Shown piece by piece: positions 31,830-52,736 of a DNA stretch of 64,000 bases (positions within the stretch are counted from its first letter, which is position 1; every line of letters starts with the position of its first letter). Origin of the DNA: Mugil cephalus (Eukaryota > Chordata > Actinopteri > Mugiliformes > Mugilidae); contig NC_061786.1 in NCBI RefSeq assembly GCF_022458985.1, forward strand, positions 5,210,001 to 5,274,000, in the 5' to 3' direction. The notes beneath the pieces were generated by a model that was not told the origin of the DNA, did not search any database, and saw nothing but the letters and a program-made list of their open reading frames with translations. The translations under genes were made by a program, and so were the position numbers.

Positions 31830-34800
31830 AACAATTCCACACACATCTGGTATTCCTCTGCATCTTTTTTGTCTTAGATGTGTATTGCTTAACACTGTCA
31901 GTCTTTTGCTGACATCCCGCTCCCTGTCCTGCACGTTGCTGGAGCCAGATTTCCCTTTAATGTTGTGTTTAGATTCAGTGCTTCAGCTCCACTGCAGGCA
32001 ACTTTTTTTTGTGTCAGCCTGGTAGTGTGAACTGCCTTTTTTTTAATCTAAGCTGGCCTTGGCTAATCATTTGTATTGAATAAAAACAGTTTCGTGGATG
32101 GAATCTTGCCACTTGCCTGGTGATGTGACGAACCCGAGTGCCTCATTAGTATTGATTGTTAACAAATAATAATTCTTCAGCTGAAATTCCCAGGGAGGCG
32201 TTGCCAGATTGTTTTCATTTGAACTGGTGTGTGTCTATGAATGCTACGACATTGCTCACGAGATGCAACTTGACTTAATCCTATAATCCTAACAGTGATT
32301 CAAATTTGTTGTGAAAAGAATTGTATGAACTTCTGACATCTGATGCAGGATGTTCATTGGCATAAAGGCAGAATTAAATGATTTGACTTGGGATTTTTAA
32401 GAGATGCTTTTTACTTTGTAGCTCCCTGCAGGGATTCATATCAAATCAATTTAAGTCCAATAATTGTTCTCTTTTAGCTATATTAGAGGATATTTCCTTA
32501 AAGAAATTCACATCCGTTTGACACATTTGGAGAAATGTGCTTTGAACTTGACAATGATCAGGGATATTGTGGAGATATAATATGCAGGGGCTTAATGATA
32601 CTTACTGATGAACATTTAATTATCCATTTCCCAGCTTTAATCTGTCTCCTTCCTTGTTTCCGGGGTCTGTTACAGACAAAACATGTTGACGTCTGTCGCT
32701 TGCTGGTGTTCTTTGCTTCAGGACAAAATGGCAGCTGTGACGTTCAGTGAATTTGTGCAAGCACCTCTCCTGGTGGGTGTTTTGCTGTGTGAACTTTATT
32801 CAGTGTCAGTTCTTTCCCTGATTTCTCAGGCCAACCTTTTGAAACTGCAACCCTGCAATGGCTGCTGGCAACAACTTCCTCTGTTCCCGGTGACTGCCCA
32901 TTAGCGTGACCTATCAGGTTTGTGTCTTGCCTTTCTGTCTTTATTTCAGTGTTAAGAGTTTATTTTATTCGTGTGATGAATCACAATTTAAAGACTGCAT
33001 TTGATTAAAAGACTGTGATTATGTGACGAGTTGCATTTCAAAATAGGTGCAATGGTAGTACAGGCAAAGGAAAATGTCATGCAGGTTTGGTGCAGTGTGT
33101 ACTGTGCCATAATTAATGGATAGTTTTACAGTATTTTTCTCATCACTGACATCTCAGAGCTTACGCAGTGCTTAAGTATAGTTCTCAATACCACACAACT
33201 CCATCACCCTGTCTCTCCCTGTCTGTTCTGCATAACTGAAGATCAGCCTAGTGATTTAATTAGTCATTTCCTAAAATATCTGGGAATTAAAGGTTTTAGT
33301 ACATGTTACTCAAATATGAATGTTGGTCCTCTTGTGAGCATTGACTGCAGTACATTGGCCTGTCTGAAATAAACTACAGTGCCTGTATTCATTTTAATGA
33401 GTGAATGAAGTGTTGAGACGTATTTAGTTTGTTTAAACTGTGTTTATCGCAGAAGAACAAGGTACTGAAGATCGTAAGGTACGTTTTTTATTGGTTTTAA
33501 TTTAACTTAGTAAGTATATAGAATATGACTTGCCTTATCCTTTTATTACTAACATAGTGATTGTAATGGGATACAGTATCTGACGCTTATAAAAAGGTTT
33601 GCTGCAAGTTCATAAGAAGGTATATGAGCCACAAATGTTGTGTTTGAAGTAGCTTTGACACAGAAGTGTTCTTGCAACACTGCAGTGACATTTAAGATGT
33701 ACAATAAAATTACTTTTTTTTGTCTTTATCGTTCGGCCTATGCTACGTTGTCTTTGTCAGCAGAAAACTTTTTTTTTTATTAGGTCATTTTGTTACATAG
33801 ACATTTCTTTATTTTGCTGTTTAGCCATTTTAACATGTTTGAAATGAATTTTAATTAATAAAAAGTAATTTAAACTTGAGTTTGAGGACGTTGCAGTCTA
33901 TGAGTTAATGGACTATTCTGGTAGGTGAATTGACATGGGACCAACTAGCTAATTTGTAACCCAAAAGTCAAAGGTATAAAAGAAATAATAAAATCTACTA
34001 ACTCCGGCAAAGGAGGCTGAAACAGTGTTCCATATGGAAAACTGAGATTCAGTTTTTAAATTAAATTGTACATTCTGTATGAAACAGCCTTTCACTGTCA
34101 GTGTTTAGGAATGTAGAGTCTGTACATTTTTCATCTTCTGGCTTCTCAGTGAAATAAGGGGTACAGACCGTCTGCTAGCAGCAGGAATTTGTATTTGTGT
34201 GTGTTTGCTTTTGCAGATGGAGTAGTTTTGCTTTAGTTTGAAGGTATCTTGACAGGATATCTGTCGTTTTTGGCAGGAGCTATTTTATTTTGTTCAGTTC
34301 TATTTCTATTTTTAGGTGCCACATTCTATACAATAACAGTGCTGATGCAGTTTTTCACACCATGTATGTCACTGAACTAACAACTTAAGGTGTATATTTT
34401 ATTTATTTTAATAATTCAAAGCTGTTATTTCTCTGTACCTTCTATGTTAAGATTTGAAGAGCAAGGTAAATATTACATTTTAATGGTTTGAGGTGTATTC
34501 CAAACCCGTCAGCACAAGTCAAACTATGCAACGCCATCATCTCCTTAGATTACACAAAACCAAGCACACCACCTCTCCTGTATGCACATCTCATAGGCCG
34601 CAGAATTTATTACAGATGACATCACTCAGTGTTTCCATACCAACTGCCTCCCCTTATTACCAGCGTGGAATGGCGATGTCAACCCGGCAGGAATCACAGT
34701 AGTAGTTTTATATTTTCATTTCACTGCCATTCGATCACTCTTTCAGCTCAAAAATAACAGACCAGAAATACAGTGATACACTTTTATATCTTATATTAGG

Positions 34801-35618
34801 TGGGGGATCAGCAGCACTTGAGCTTATGGATGTTCAGCTTCTTGACTGAGATTTCTTTATCCGTGGGGTAGACTTGACAGACAGCTGTATTTTTAATTAA
34901 TCTTGTGGATATTTTCTTTACTGCCTCAGTGTTTCTGTCTATATTTTCTCTACATGTTAAAGTATTCCAACAAAATCTATGCTTATATGTGTGTGTTTGT
35001 GTGTGTGCATTGCTAATGGAGCTATCAACGCCTGAGTTGCTGCTTTCTTTGCTCGGCTGTATTGGAAATAAGTTGTTGTTCACAGATGAGCTTTGCGCTT
35101 ATTGATATAGATCGATAAACAATTACTGGTCTCTTTGCCTGGTGAAGTTTTATCCAGCTTCCTCTCATGCCCACGGGGAGATACATAGACCGATGAGAGG
35201 GAGAAAATAGGGAGAAAGAGAAAGTGCTCAATAGCTTTCTAAAACAACAAGGATAATGGATGATCTGTTTGGAATGAATCCAATATCTCCTTATCTGTTA
35301 CATGCTGAACAGTAACATTAAATGTAAAGTTTTTTGTTTGATTGTTTGTTGTTTTTTTGCATTTTGGGTGGTGTTCATATGGACTGCTTTGGTCTTGGAT
35401 GGTATGTAGTATTCAAATGGTTAGTTGCCGAAATGTTAAGATTTGTCAAGTACTGGTCCCAGTATTAGGACTAGGCAGTACAATTTACGTCCTGGAGAGA
35501 CTGGTTTTATTAACTAATCCCCATGGCCAGACATTGTTCATTTTGGCCTTACAGTTACAAAGCTGTCACTAACTGGATTTGTAGACACTTCTTCAGCTAG
35601 TAATATAAAACACCACCG
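31830..35618. other. Noncoding stretch, nothing recognised
   Basis: AT-rich DNA with scattered T-runs. The open frames are short and lack splice-site or homology support. Confidence 0.5.
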
Positions 35619-36774
35619 CAGTGTAATGTTAAAACATTCATTTAAATATTAACCCATGCCCAAACCCTAACCCAATGCAAATGATCATTAGCCACCAAAA
35701 GCCTGACTACCCAGCGGCAGCAGATCACACCATTACTATTAATGGTGTCTCTGATTTCTGTTTTTGATGCCTGTGGGAATACTGCCATAGGAATCACAAT
35801 GGATGCTAGGGGCTTAAGTTAATCAAGAAGCGTATGGTATAATCAGATGGGAGTGATGAACTGGAGGCTTGGGGAGTTGAAATTATATGATTCACAGTAT
35901 GAGATAGACTGCTGACATATCCCTCACACTTAGTCATTTAATCTTAAAGACAGTCTTGTGGAAAAAGAAATAATATTTTTTTGTGTGTGTGTGTGTGAAT
36001 AGAAAACTTATATGCAACAAAAACAGGAACACAAAAACTAAACACCGGTACACATTTCGAGACATGCCATTTCATGTTGTCTACATGTCCCACGGGTCGG
36101 TCAACAGAGTGTATTCTGTGGAATGTTTTCTGGAAAATATTCATTAGGTTTACACATACTGACACATATCAGATGTCGGTTGTTGCTGGAAGTAAATAGC
36201 TGTATATGGGAAGTATGTATAGGACTCTAAAGGCCGTCAATAAGATTCAAAACTTTCTTCCACCAGCTTTTAAAAGCTACAAAACTACGTACAGCCCAGT
36301 TAATCAGTGAATTATCAATAAAAACAATAAACTGTCCAATATTTGGACAGAATAATAAAACTTATTGCTTTATTTCCTCTAACATAAGCCATTGCTTATG
36401 TTTTCTATTCACATAAAATGTGATTATTTCTTTTTCCACAAGACTGACTTTTAGATTAAATGACTAAGTGCGAGGGATATGTCAGCAGTCTATCGCATGC
36501 TGTCAATCATATAATTTCAACTCCCCAAGCCTCCAGTTCATCACTCCCATCTGATTATACTATAAGCTTCCTGATTAACTTAAGCCCCTCGCGTCCATTG
36601 TGATTCCTGTTCCAGCATTCCCACAGGCATCAAAAACAGAAATCAGAGACACCATTAATAGTAATGGCATAATCCGGTGGTGGGTAGTCAGGTTTTGGTG
36701 GCTAATAATCACTTGCATTGGGTTAAGGTTTGGGTGTGGGTTAATATTTAAATTAATGCTTTCACATTACACAG
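35619..36774. mobile_element. 1.16-kb foldback-type element with ~390-bp inverted arms
   Basis: The left arm (35,619 to about 36,018) and right arm (about 36,385 to 36,774) are imperfect reverse complements over nearly their full length. Shared blocks include TTTAAATATTAACCCA near the outer ends, CACCATTAATAGTAATGG, TCAACTCCCCAAGCCTCCAG, and CTTGTGGAAAAAGAAATAAT near the inner ends. By eye the arms are roughly 85-90% identical with small indels, and a (GT)n run interrupts the left arm. About 370 bp separates them. The outermost bases are CAGTGTAATGT and ACATTACACAG. There is no coding capacity and no clear target duplication, so the superfamily is unknown; a long-terminal-inverted-repeat MITE or foldback element fits. 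Confidence 0.75.
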
Positions 36775-39700
36775 ACCTGAAAGAATGCCCAACACACAGT
36801 ACTGAATATTGATACAGACTCTGGATTTATGAGGATTCTTAATTGTTCCTATACCTACTGTCCCCAGTTCTATTTTGTACTGGGTAAAGCAAATTGCCTG
36901 ACAAAAATGGACGAACCATTAGATTCCCATCAGCCTAGGAGCTACAGCTGAAACTAAATTACTGCATCACTGTCAAAAATAGGGCTTCAGAAAATGTATT
37001 AGACAGCAGAGAATCTCATTCAGACTAATCTGCCCTTCATCCAGAACATGGCAATATTATCCTCCCCCTATTTTCCACAACTGCCCAAGTTTTTGTCACC
37101 TTTCTGTCATGGTATTAGCATTTGAATATTTTCCATAACCCTGTTTGATTTTCCTTGGGTTTCCTTTTTTTAGCTTGTAAGTTTCTTCCTTGGTGTTATG
37201 TGTCCTGCTTTACTTCCTGTGTGCGTTTTTCCTCTGATTACATGATTGATTTCTCCTTGTGTGTTCCTCTCTCATTAGCCCTTCTTTTCACTTTGTCAAG
37301 TTGTCTGTTGAATTAGCCCCATTCAATTCCCTGTAGTATCCTGTTTGTGCATGTACCCCGGTGTCTCCACGTGCTTCTGTTTTTCCTGAGATCTGTCTTA
37401 CTTTTAGTTTTTTTTGGATTACTCTGCAACTGCAGCACTTTTTGTTCCAGATTTGTAAGTTCCATTCATTTTTTTTTTTGGTTTCCAGTTCCTGCCTTCC
37501 CTTGTGTCTGAATTTGGGTCCTATCTAATGCCCCACATCACGACACTTTGAGAGAGCAAAACCAGAGATCTGCTCATTTCCCAGGCTTCCCTTTACCTTT
37601 TTATTTATGGTGTTGTCCTCTTGTCCTGCTCTGCAAATTTCCCTAGGAAAAACATTTAATCAGGCAGAAACTTGAACAGTTAAGTCTCTATGAAGCACAT
37701 GTACACCGTTAGTTTACTGAACCAATTAATTTCCACCATCTGATGCGGTGACCCAAGGCAGCATTGGTTTATGTTTTAGTGTAACTGGATAATTTGTTTT
37801 GCTGCTAGCACATGTCCTTAACACAAGTGCATAAAGGCGCACATTGACTCAACCTTGCAGGGGTCTTGAGAGGTTAGATTGAAATGGCAAATTGGAAATC
37901 TTATCTACTAAGTCAATTAGTATATATTTTTTTCTTCTTTTCACACAGTGCATGAAAGCACACACAGGCATACTCATATAAATGTATACAGTGTGTGTGT
38001 ATATATGTAATTTATTTGCTCTGTCTTTGCAGTTGAGGTTTTTCTGATGTATTTTCACGGATTTACCATTCACTGGTTGCTGAAGTGTGTGTGTGTGTGT
38101 TTCAGATAGTGTGCAAATGTGTCCCTATTTCTGCAGGTCTGTGAAGATGCCTTGAGGATATTTCACGGTTTAAGAGATGAATTATCTTCTCCAAGTCTGT
38201 GTTTGCACACAGTGTAGACAGCCAGAGACGGCACAGAAACCAGAAGAGGTATGACAACACTCACGCTGCTTACCCCTCCCAGACGTACCTCACAAAATGA
38301 ACACAGAACGCAGTTTTTCATAATTTTTTTTTATATTCCGTGAACATGATCTTGAAGCTGTAGCTCTTTTCCATCCAGAGGTTAATGAAACAGTGCATTT
38401 TTGTAATTACAGCTGTATTCTATGCACTCGGTAATGGGGTCTAGTGGGGAGTAGTTTAATTTGCATGAATTTGTTATGGTGTTTGCTATTTTCTCTACAA
38501 GCATTAGATTTGTTTTGCACAGTTCTTGTTTTTAACATTTCACATTATTTTATGGCTTGTGTTGGTCCCAAGAAGATAAGAACGGTGGAAGTGAAATGCA
38601 AAACATAAATGCCAGATGGAAAATTATTGCACATTGTCAAATTTCTAGCAAACTGCAGAGCAAGGCTATTACTCACAAAACAAAAATCTGGTTAAAATCA
38701 ACATGTGTTAACATTCAATTACAGCTGATGTGCAAGTTAACAAAACATTGGAGTTTGACATGGCTCCTAATGTGAATAAATGGGTGGGTTTGAAACATTT
38801 TGAATTAATAACATTTATTCCACTCTGGCCTTCCTTAACCTGAATCTGTAAAGTATTTAGAATTCAAGGTGACTGTTGGGGATTGAAGTTTTTTACCCCA
38901 CAGACTGAGAGCAGCCTTTTGAAGAAGCAATATTACCCAATATTATCGTGAAGCCATAGGATTCAGAGCTCTAGTCCAGGAAAAATACAACGTGTGCAGC
39001 AGCGATACTGGATGTTGCAGATCTTTTAGATACCCAAGCCCACAGGAAAAAACTGTCAGAATGCCATAACATGACATTCACAACTGAGGAAATATACTAG
39101 ACAACACAGGAGTCTCAGTAATGACCATAGGTTTGGTGGTAGATGGCTATACCAATCAAACCAAAAACAAACGACAGACACCAGGTTTTCTTTACTTTTT
39201 TCCTTCTTTTTTTGTGTAACATTTGTGCCAGCAAGGCAAAGAAAGTAGAAATCACGATTTGCTCACATTCTTCTGAACAGAGGAACATAATCTCCCACAG
39301 AGTGAATCGAAAATGACAAACAACTGACAAAATAACTTCAGGGAAAGCTTTTATTCTGTTAATAGTCAGTTTTGGCCTGGCAACATCAAAGTGTCACCAG
39401 GGGAGCCAAAATTGTTTGGTCATTTGGCAGCCACTAGATTTGGAAACGTAATCCTATACTGTATTTAGATTGTTTCATCTGGCAACTATACAGAAGACCC
39501 TGGTCAAATTGGTCTAATCACTTGTCCCTGTCTGGTTGCCGGATGTAAAGTCATCATGAGGGAGGAGATGAGAGCTGGCCTCCAGAAAGAGTTGGTTACA
39601 TGACCCTGTTGTTCATGAAGGAGCACTCTGGGTTTTAGTGGTCATTGTGACAACATGTGTTCTGGAAGTTGCAATATTCAAACAGGCTTTGTTAAGGCTA

Positions 39701-40112
39701 TGTGTCAAAGAGCTGTCATTGATCACCTTTTCGTCCATTAATGAAACAGCTTGCAGCCGCATTCCATCTTATCAAAGCCTTTCTGGCAGAGAAAAGAAAT
39801 ATTTTGAGATTGTGTTCTGGCTTACTTCTTCTTTTCTTTGCTTTGTCTATCATTCATTTACAATGGGGTGACTTTTTATGAGTTGTGCCAGCCTGGCAAC
39901 CAATTTAACATTTTGAAATGTGGCGCATGACTGAAATGTTACTGTATTCAGTCTGAAAGATGGTGTTTCAATTCGTCATTGTTGCTTAGGACTTGTGTTA
40001 ATAGAGCATTCTATGCAAAATGACTGGAATGAGAGTGATACCTTGACATGATAACATGTCATAGGTAATCCTTTCTGCTTCCTGGGTTATCACTCCAGCA
40101 CAGACACACCAT

Positions 40113-40114
<2 letters not shown>
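36775..40114. other. Noncoding stretch, nothing recognised
   Basis: Pyrimidine-rich DNA around 37,130-37,520 and short (GT)n runs near 37,990 and 38,087. One acceptor-like site before GTCTGTGAAGATGCC (about 38,138) starts a 26-codon open stretch, too weak to call. Confidence 0.5.

Positions 40115-40188
<74 letters not shown>
40115..40188. repeat. (GT)37 microsatellite
   Basis: The longest pure dinucleotide run in the window, 74 bp. Confidence 0.98.
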
Positions 40189-40190
<2 letters not shown>

Positions 40191-41654
40191 GCGTGAAATG
40201 AAATTAGTTTCATTAGCAGTTGTAGATCGTTGCTGTGTCCCCTCTGCCCAAGAATCACACTTGTTTACTATATATATGTGCATATGGGCTCAGATGGTTG
40301 GGAAGCGTATATTGTGTGCACTCGGGTGTGCCCCGGGGATTGTGTTCAAGTGCAAAGAATATGAAGGCCAAACCAAATCACCTGCCAAAGAAAAGTTGGA
40401 CTGAAGCGTTTTTGAGCAGATTGCGGTGCTTTCATCCAACAGCTATTTGCACTCTGCTGCCTTTCCCCATGCATCCATGACGATTCACGTTACGATACGC
40501 GAGGAAGGGGCCTGCCATGGATTTTTGTTTGCCTTAAGAGCGCTGTATTTCTGAGTAAGGGTGACAGTCAGTAAAGAAGTCTTCTTTCAGTACTAAAGCG
40601 GGTTTTTGGAGTATCTCACCTTTTCTATCTCGCACACCCTGAACCATATTTACAGGCACCGGATGGAGCCTGGAAAATCTGATGTGACAATGGGATTTAT
40701 TGCATCTTAATTATTCAAAGGTGTGTGAGCTATGCTGAATGAGAAAGAGGGAGTACAAAAGTAAAAAGGTAGGGAAGATGAAGAAAATGTAGCAGGAGGA
40801 GATGCAAGGCAAAAAGCCATGCTACTGCTTCATTTTGGCAAAAGCATTTTAAGGGTTATTTTCATTTTTTTGCACAATGTAATGGGTTTTATTGAAAAAG
40901 AAAATCCTTCACATGGACCAAAAAAGACAAAAACAAAATTTAGTTCAACCATTTATACAATAAACGTTTTTGTAAGACTAGAAAGAGTCTCATTTTCCAT
41001 GCTTAATTCGGTTGAATGCTTAAATAGATTAACTCCAGAAAACCCTCATTTATTTAAATTCATTAACTATGCCCCGAAATATGGGGCATGGCTCCATAGA
41101 ATGTACACCTTCAGAAACGGACTTTCTTTGTTTAAAGTAAATATATTTCAGCATACACTTTTTAAAATATAATAAATACAAATGCATTTATGGAACATTC
41201 GTACAACAAAAATGAATTGCTCTCAGTTGGGAACCGATCATGCTTGAAGATCGGCAGTGATCTGTTTGGCCAGTCAAATTGTTCGTGCAGGTTTGATGAG
41301 ACAAGACGTGTACCAGTGTTGCATTCGTTTACAACAAAATTTATGTTTGGCTGTTGAATGTCAAGTTGTGTGGAGGATATTTTCTTTGTCTTTTATTTGA
41401 CTGTTATAGTGCGAACCATGATACGTAGAGGTAGAGTGAGTCCAAGTATCAACAGACTTGGCAGAGGAGGAACATTACAGCATGAAAATGATCCCAGACC
41501 CACTACAGCCAACACATGAGCAAGTTCCCAGACTTGCATGATGATACAGTTTGCACTTCAGTGTTCTGTCGTGTAGCCACTGTACCAATGGGATGCCATT
41601 AAAAAAGAAAACAAATTATTTATAGCAATCTTATCTAGTGTTTTTTCTCTCTCC
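40189..41654. other. Noncoding stretch, nothing recognised
   Basis: A 117-codon open frame at 40,819-41,172 has no family resemblance and an AT-driven composition; it is not called as a gene. Confidence 0.5.
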
Positions 41655-41715
41655 CAATAGGCTTTAAGATTTCTCAGAAACCTATTGGCATCTAATTTTT
41701 TATCAATTAATAAAG

Positions 41716-41760
41716 CAGCATATGAAGACTAATGTGGAAACCATTAGTCTTCATATGCTG
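41716..41760. other. Perfect 19-bp hairpin with 7-nt loop
   Basis: CAGCATATGAAGACTAATG (41,716-41,734) is followed by TGGAAAC and its exact reverse complement (41,742-41,760). A weaker hairpin with CCAATAGG/CCTATTGG arms sits immediately upstream (about 41,655-41,692). Arms are shorter than a typical animal microRNA precursor. Confidence 0.85.
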
Positions 41761-49208
<7,448 letters not shown>

Positions 49209-50442
49209 GCAGCTAGGTGGAGGTCCATGCGTCATATGAGAGTGTTATTAAGACATTTAAAGAGAATATTGCAAATAATGTCATGTCGGAACATAGGCTC
49301 AAGACAAATTAATACTAAAGCCTGTTTTAAATGGGAATTAAAAGTCATTCTGTTTGACTGACAATATATAATCACTTCCGCAAGAGTCATTTCTAGACTG
49401 ATCCATTCCTTCTATGTAAGGACTGATATATGAAGACAGAACAATGGTCCTTATTTGCAGATGTCTACACATTTAGTAGGGTGTTCAGTACACTCACTTT
49501 CCAGTTCATTAGGTACACTACAGAAAATAAGAGCAAAGTGAATTGTAATATAACAGTCATGCACTAAATCCGCCTTCATTACTGTTCTAATGTTCAGATG
49601 ATGCTAAAACAACATCAGCTGAACATGTGTTAATTCAACTGTACGATCATTTGACTGCTGTGGCGGCAGACGTAGACTTTTTTTTTTTGCTGTGATAAGC
49701 ATTAACAGGTTATGAAAGGGGGGTAAAAACAGTAAAAGTCTACCAGACCACATGGCAGATTTTTGCAAGTTTGCACAAGTGTTGCACTTTTTTTTTTATT
49801 ATTTTATTTATTTATTTTTTTTTTTAAAAAAGGTCGGGGGAGAAAGATTCTAATTGAAACTGAATGAGGTCAACTCGCGCCTGTAAGCTGCAAGTGTGCG
49901 TGCATTTGAGTGTTCGCAGCCTGCTGGAGTGTGTCTTTGTGTTTGTGCATTTCCGTGTCCCAGCGGGGCATCTGTTCCTACCCGGTCTCTGAAGTATCAG
50001 CGATGAAAAATGGAGCTTGTCATCCGCTGTCCTACTTTTATCGCAGGGCGCGCGAAGCTCCGTCAGCGAGGAAGCTGGATTTCAGGTGATCCTTTGCCGT
50101 GCGCAACCACACACACACACACGCACGCACACACGCACGCACACGCGAGTCTCCAAATTTGCATTAATTGATGCAGTGGCAGTGCGCGTGAGTGCATTCA
50201 TGTTAGTTTATAGATTTCACCTTTCCGCACCATGAGAGCGCATGCTGTGTGAAAATTGTCTGTATGCTTGACACGTTGTGTGTATATGGTTGCTTAGCAT
50301 GCTGTGTGCATAAATCCAGGGTGGCCCGCCGCTTCTCATGAATTTCCCCTCAAAAAGCCATCTGCATTTATTTACCTTTCAGTGTGTCGACATGTCAAGT
50401 GTGTCCTCACTAAAGAGCTTCTACAGCGGTAAGACGGCATGT

Positions 50443-50444
<2 letters not shown>
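49209..50444. other. Noncoding stretch with possible repeat fragment
   Basis: About 49,495-49,670 contains CAGTTCATTAGGTACAC and downstream text resembling a common fish interspersed repeat, but I cannot assign a family. T/A-rich tracts lie at 49,678-49,690 and 49,788-49,830, and a CA/CG-alternating run at 50,107-50,145. Confidence 0.4.

Positions 50445-50508
<64 letters not shown>
50445..50508. repeat. (GT)32 microsatellite
   Basis: A pure 64-bp dinucleotide run; the Cys-Val open frames over it are artefacts. Confidence 0.98.
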
Positions 50509-50510
<2 letters not shown>

Positions 50511-52254
50511 TGATGTATCTGCGGTCAGTGTGTCAGGTGTCTGTCTATCTGCTGGGGGAGGTGTGTGTGTGTGCCAGGTGTTTAAGTGCACCATGTAGCC
50601 AGTGTGGCTTTCAGCACAGCTCCGTGCTCCAGATGAACGTTTCGATTGGACAGTACTTCACACAGGAGTGTTTGCATCTCCTGTGGTTAACGGCTCTCTA
50701 CAGCGAGTGCTTGGACAGTTGGTGATGCATGAGCAAAGCATCCATACATGTCTTTAGGATGGTGTGGTATTGATTTTATACAAAGTGCTAAATCAGAAAA
50801 GTAATTTGTACAGGTCTGATCTTTGCAACAATAATGGTGGCAGTTTACTACAAACACTAAGCAATGACTGGTGACATTCTGGTAGCAACATTTATTTGCA
50901 GCCATTTATGTACAAAATGTATTTAAAACACGTCCTGAAAGTAAATCATTGGATTTAATTTAAACAAATTGAACGCAAATATTATAATTGTTTCTTTTTT
51001 CAAGACCAAGAATCATTTGTACACATCTGCGAGTAGCAAGTAAGTGAAGCCTTGTTTTTAGTATCTGCTGTGACCTCCCTTAGAAACACACTCAAATCCT
51101 CTTCCACGAGATCAGACTGTGGCAAATCCCATGTTTTTATTTTTTGAGCGAAAGATGCACTGAACGACACTTGAGTCTCTTCTCATTGATTGGAAACACT
51201 TGTGAACAGATGGATTTTAATTTGCCCTCAAAATGAACTTGTAATCCTAGAGGTGCACTATCTTATCAATCGCTCACAGATATGTAATATTGACACGTTT
51301 TCCTGAGTCAACAGATACACAAGCTTAATGTGTCCCATTCATTCGTCAAGACTGGCTGATGTTTTGAGAGTTTTTTTTTTCCAGAAATTCTGAAGGGTGC
51401 AAATTTTTTCAAGTACCACTCTATGCCCATCAAAGGTTTTTGTGCTGCAGCCGACATTTTCATCTTTTGCCGTGTCTCCAGCCTGAAAAAGACGGTATCA
51501 ATGCTCTCTGAAAATACGCCGGGCTAAGGAACCCCTTCAGCTTTGGAAAAAGGCTCTTGTTGAGCACAGCAATTAGTCTGCCCAACGTAGCTCGCACTCA
51601 AGGCGTGGAGGTCGAAGTGAAGACGGGCCGTCCCCCCCTCCACCTTGTATGCTTTTAGCTTCAGACACTTCTGTTCATCAGGAGCCTATGTTGGGGCCTT
51701 TAAGTAGGCTACAGAACATTCCTGGGTAGCGGTCTTGCTCAAAGTCTGCCCCTTCTGAAATGTCAGAACTACTTCAAAAAGGCTTGAACTCGGTGGCGGC
51801 GGCTGATGTGAACTGTCATGCGGGTGAAACACAAAGCTGTTTACTCTTGGGTAACACTTGAGTGCAGTGGTGGGTGTAACGTCGGCTTACTCACCAGCCG
51901 GTCACAGGCTGCCAGGTCTGTAGCGCTCGACATATATGATGCCTTTTGCATGCATAATGTTCTGTGCAAGTGTATGAATCACAGTGTGCATTTAAATTTT
52001 GCACAGGAATGGCCTGACCTTCCAAAAACCAGTGGTTCCTGCACAGTTTGACTCAGTGCGGCATAAATAAGATTGAATCTTTAAGACTGACAATTCAATA
52101 AAGACTGTCCTAGCATCCACCGTTTTCAGTCGGATGGCTGCAGCGAGTCACATAGCACCTGGGAGGAGAATAAAAATGGTGTTGCACAGTTTTGGACTGA
52201 GGTTGCAGTGGAGCTGTAGGGCAGGGTAGAGTTGAGTTAGCACATCCTGACTTT
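50509..52254. other. Noncoding stretch, nothing recognised
   Basis: No supported exon, RNA gene or repeat. Confidence 0.5.
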
Positions 52255-52375
52255 CTTTCACTTACAGTCACAGTCGCACCTATGGGCAATTTGGAATCAC
52301 AAATTAAACTAATGAGCATGTCTTTGGAGGGTCGCCAGTCTATCACGGTGCTAACACAGAGAGACAGACGGCCTC
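52255..52375 (-). mobile_element. Rearranged SINE tail fragment
   Basis: Short, out-of-order pieces of the SINE body (CTATGGGCAATTTGGAATCA, GAGCATGTCTTTGGA, CAGTCTATCACGGTGCTAAC) are joined, indicating deletion or rearrangement of an old copy. Confidence 0.6.
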
Positions 52376-52736
52376 ATCAAAAGGAAAACAGTGCACCATC
52401 AGGAGGGACTTCCCTGTGCTAGGCAGTGGTAACCATCAGAACATCTTTACATGTTCAATGTACCAGCAGAAAAATGTCTTTTGAGATGAGACTATTAATA
52501 TTATTATTAATAATAATAATAATTCATCCTCCTCTCAATCTACAACCGAAGAAATGTGAGAACAGGGTTCGGTCAGTGAAACTGTATAACACGGGCAGAT
52601 GCAGGGTATGCTATGTTTGATGAAAATGTTAGTAAAATATATAAATCCAAAAGTCAGTAAAATGATATGTTAAATCTCAGCCCAGCTTTGTAACACCTAC
52701 TCAACAGGTCTAGAGTTCTTTCAGTTTTCCATCCAC

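Noticed and set aside
38138-38216. Exon-like VCEDALRIFHGLRDEL after a TTTCTGCAG acceptor
   Set aside because: It reaches a stop after 26 codons without a donor, and no upstream exon is visible.
40819-41172. 117-codon plus-strand frame
   Set aside because: AT-rich, no recognised motif, no splice partners or promoter evidence.
50338-50725. Open frames of repeated Cys-Val residues
   Set aside because: Produced by the (GT)32 tract.
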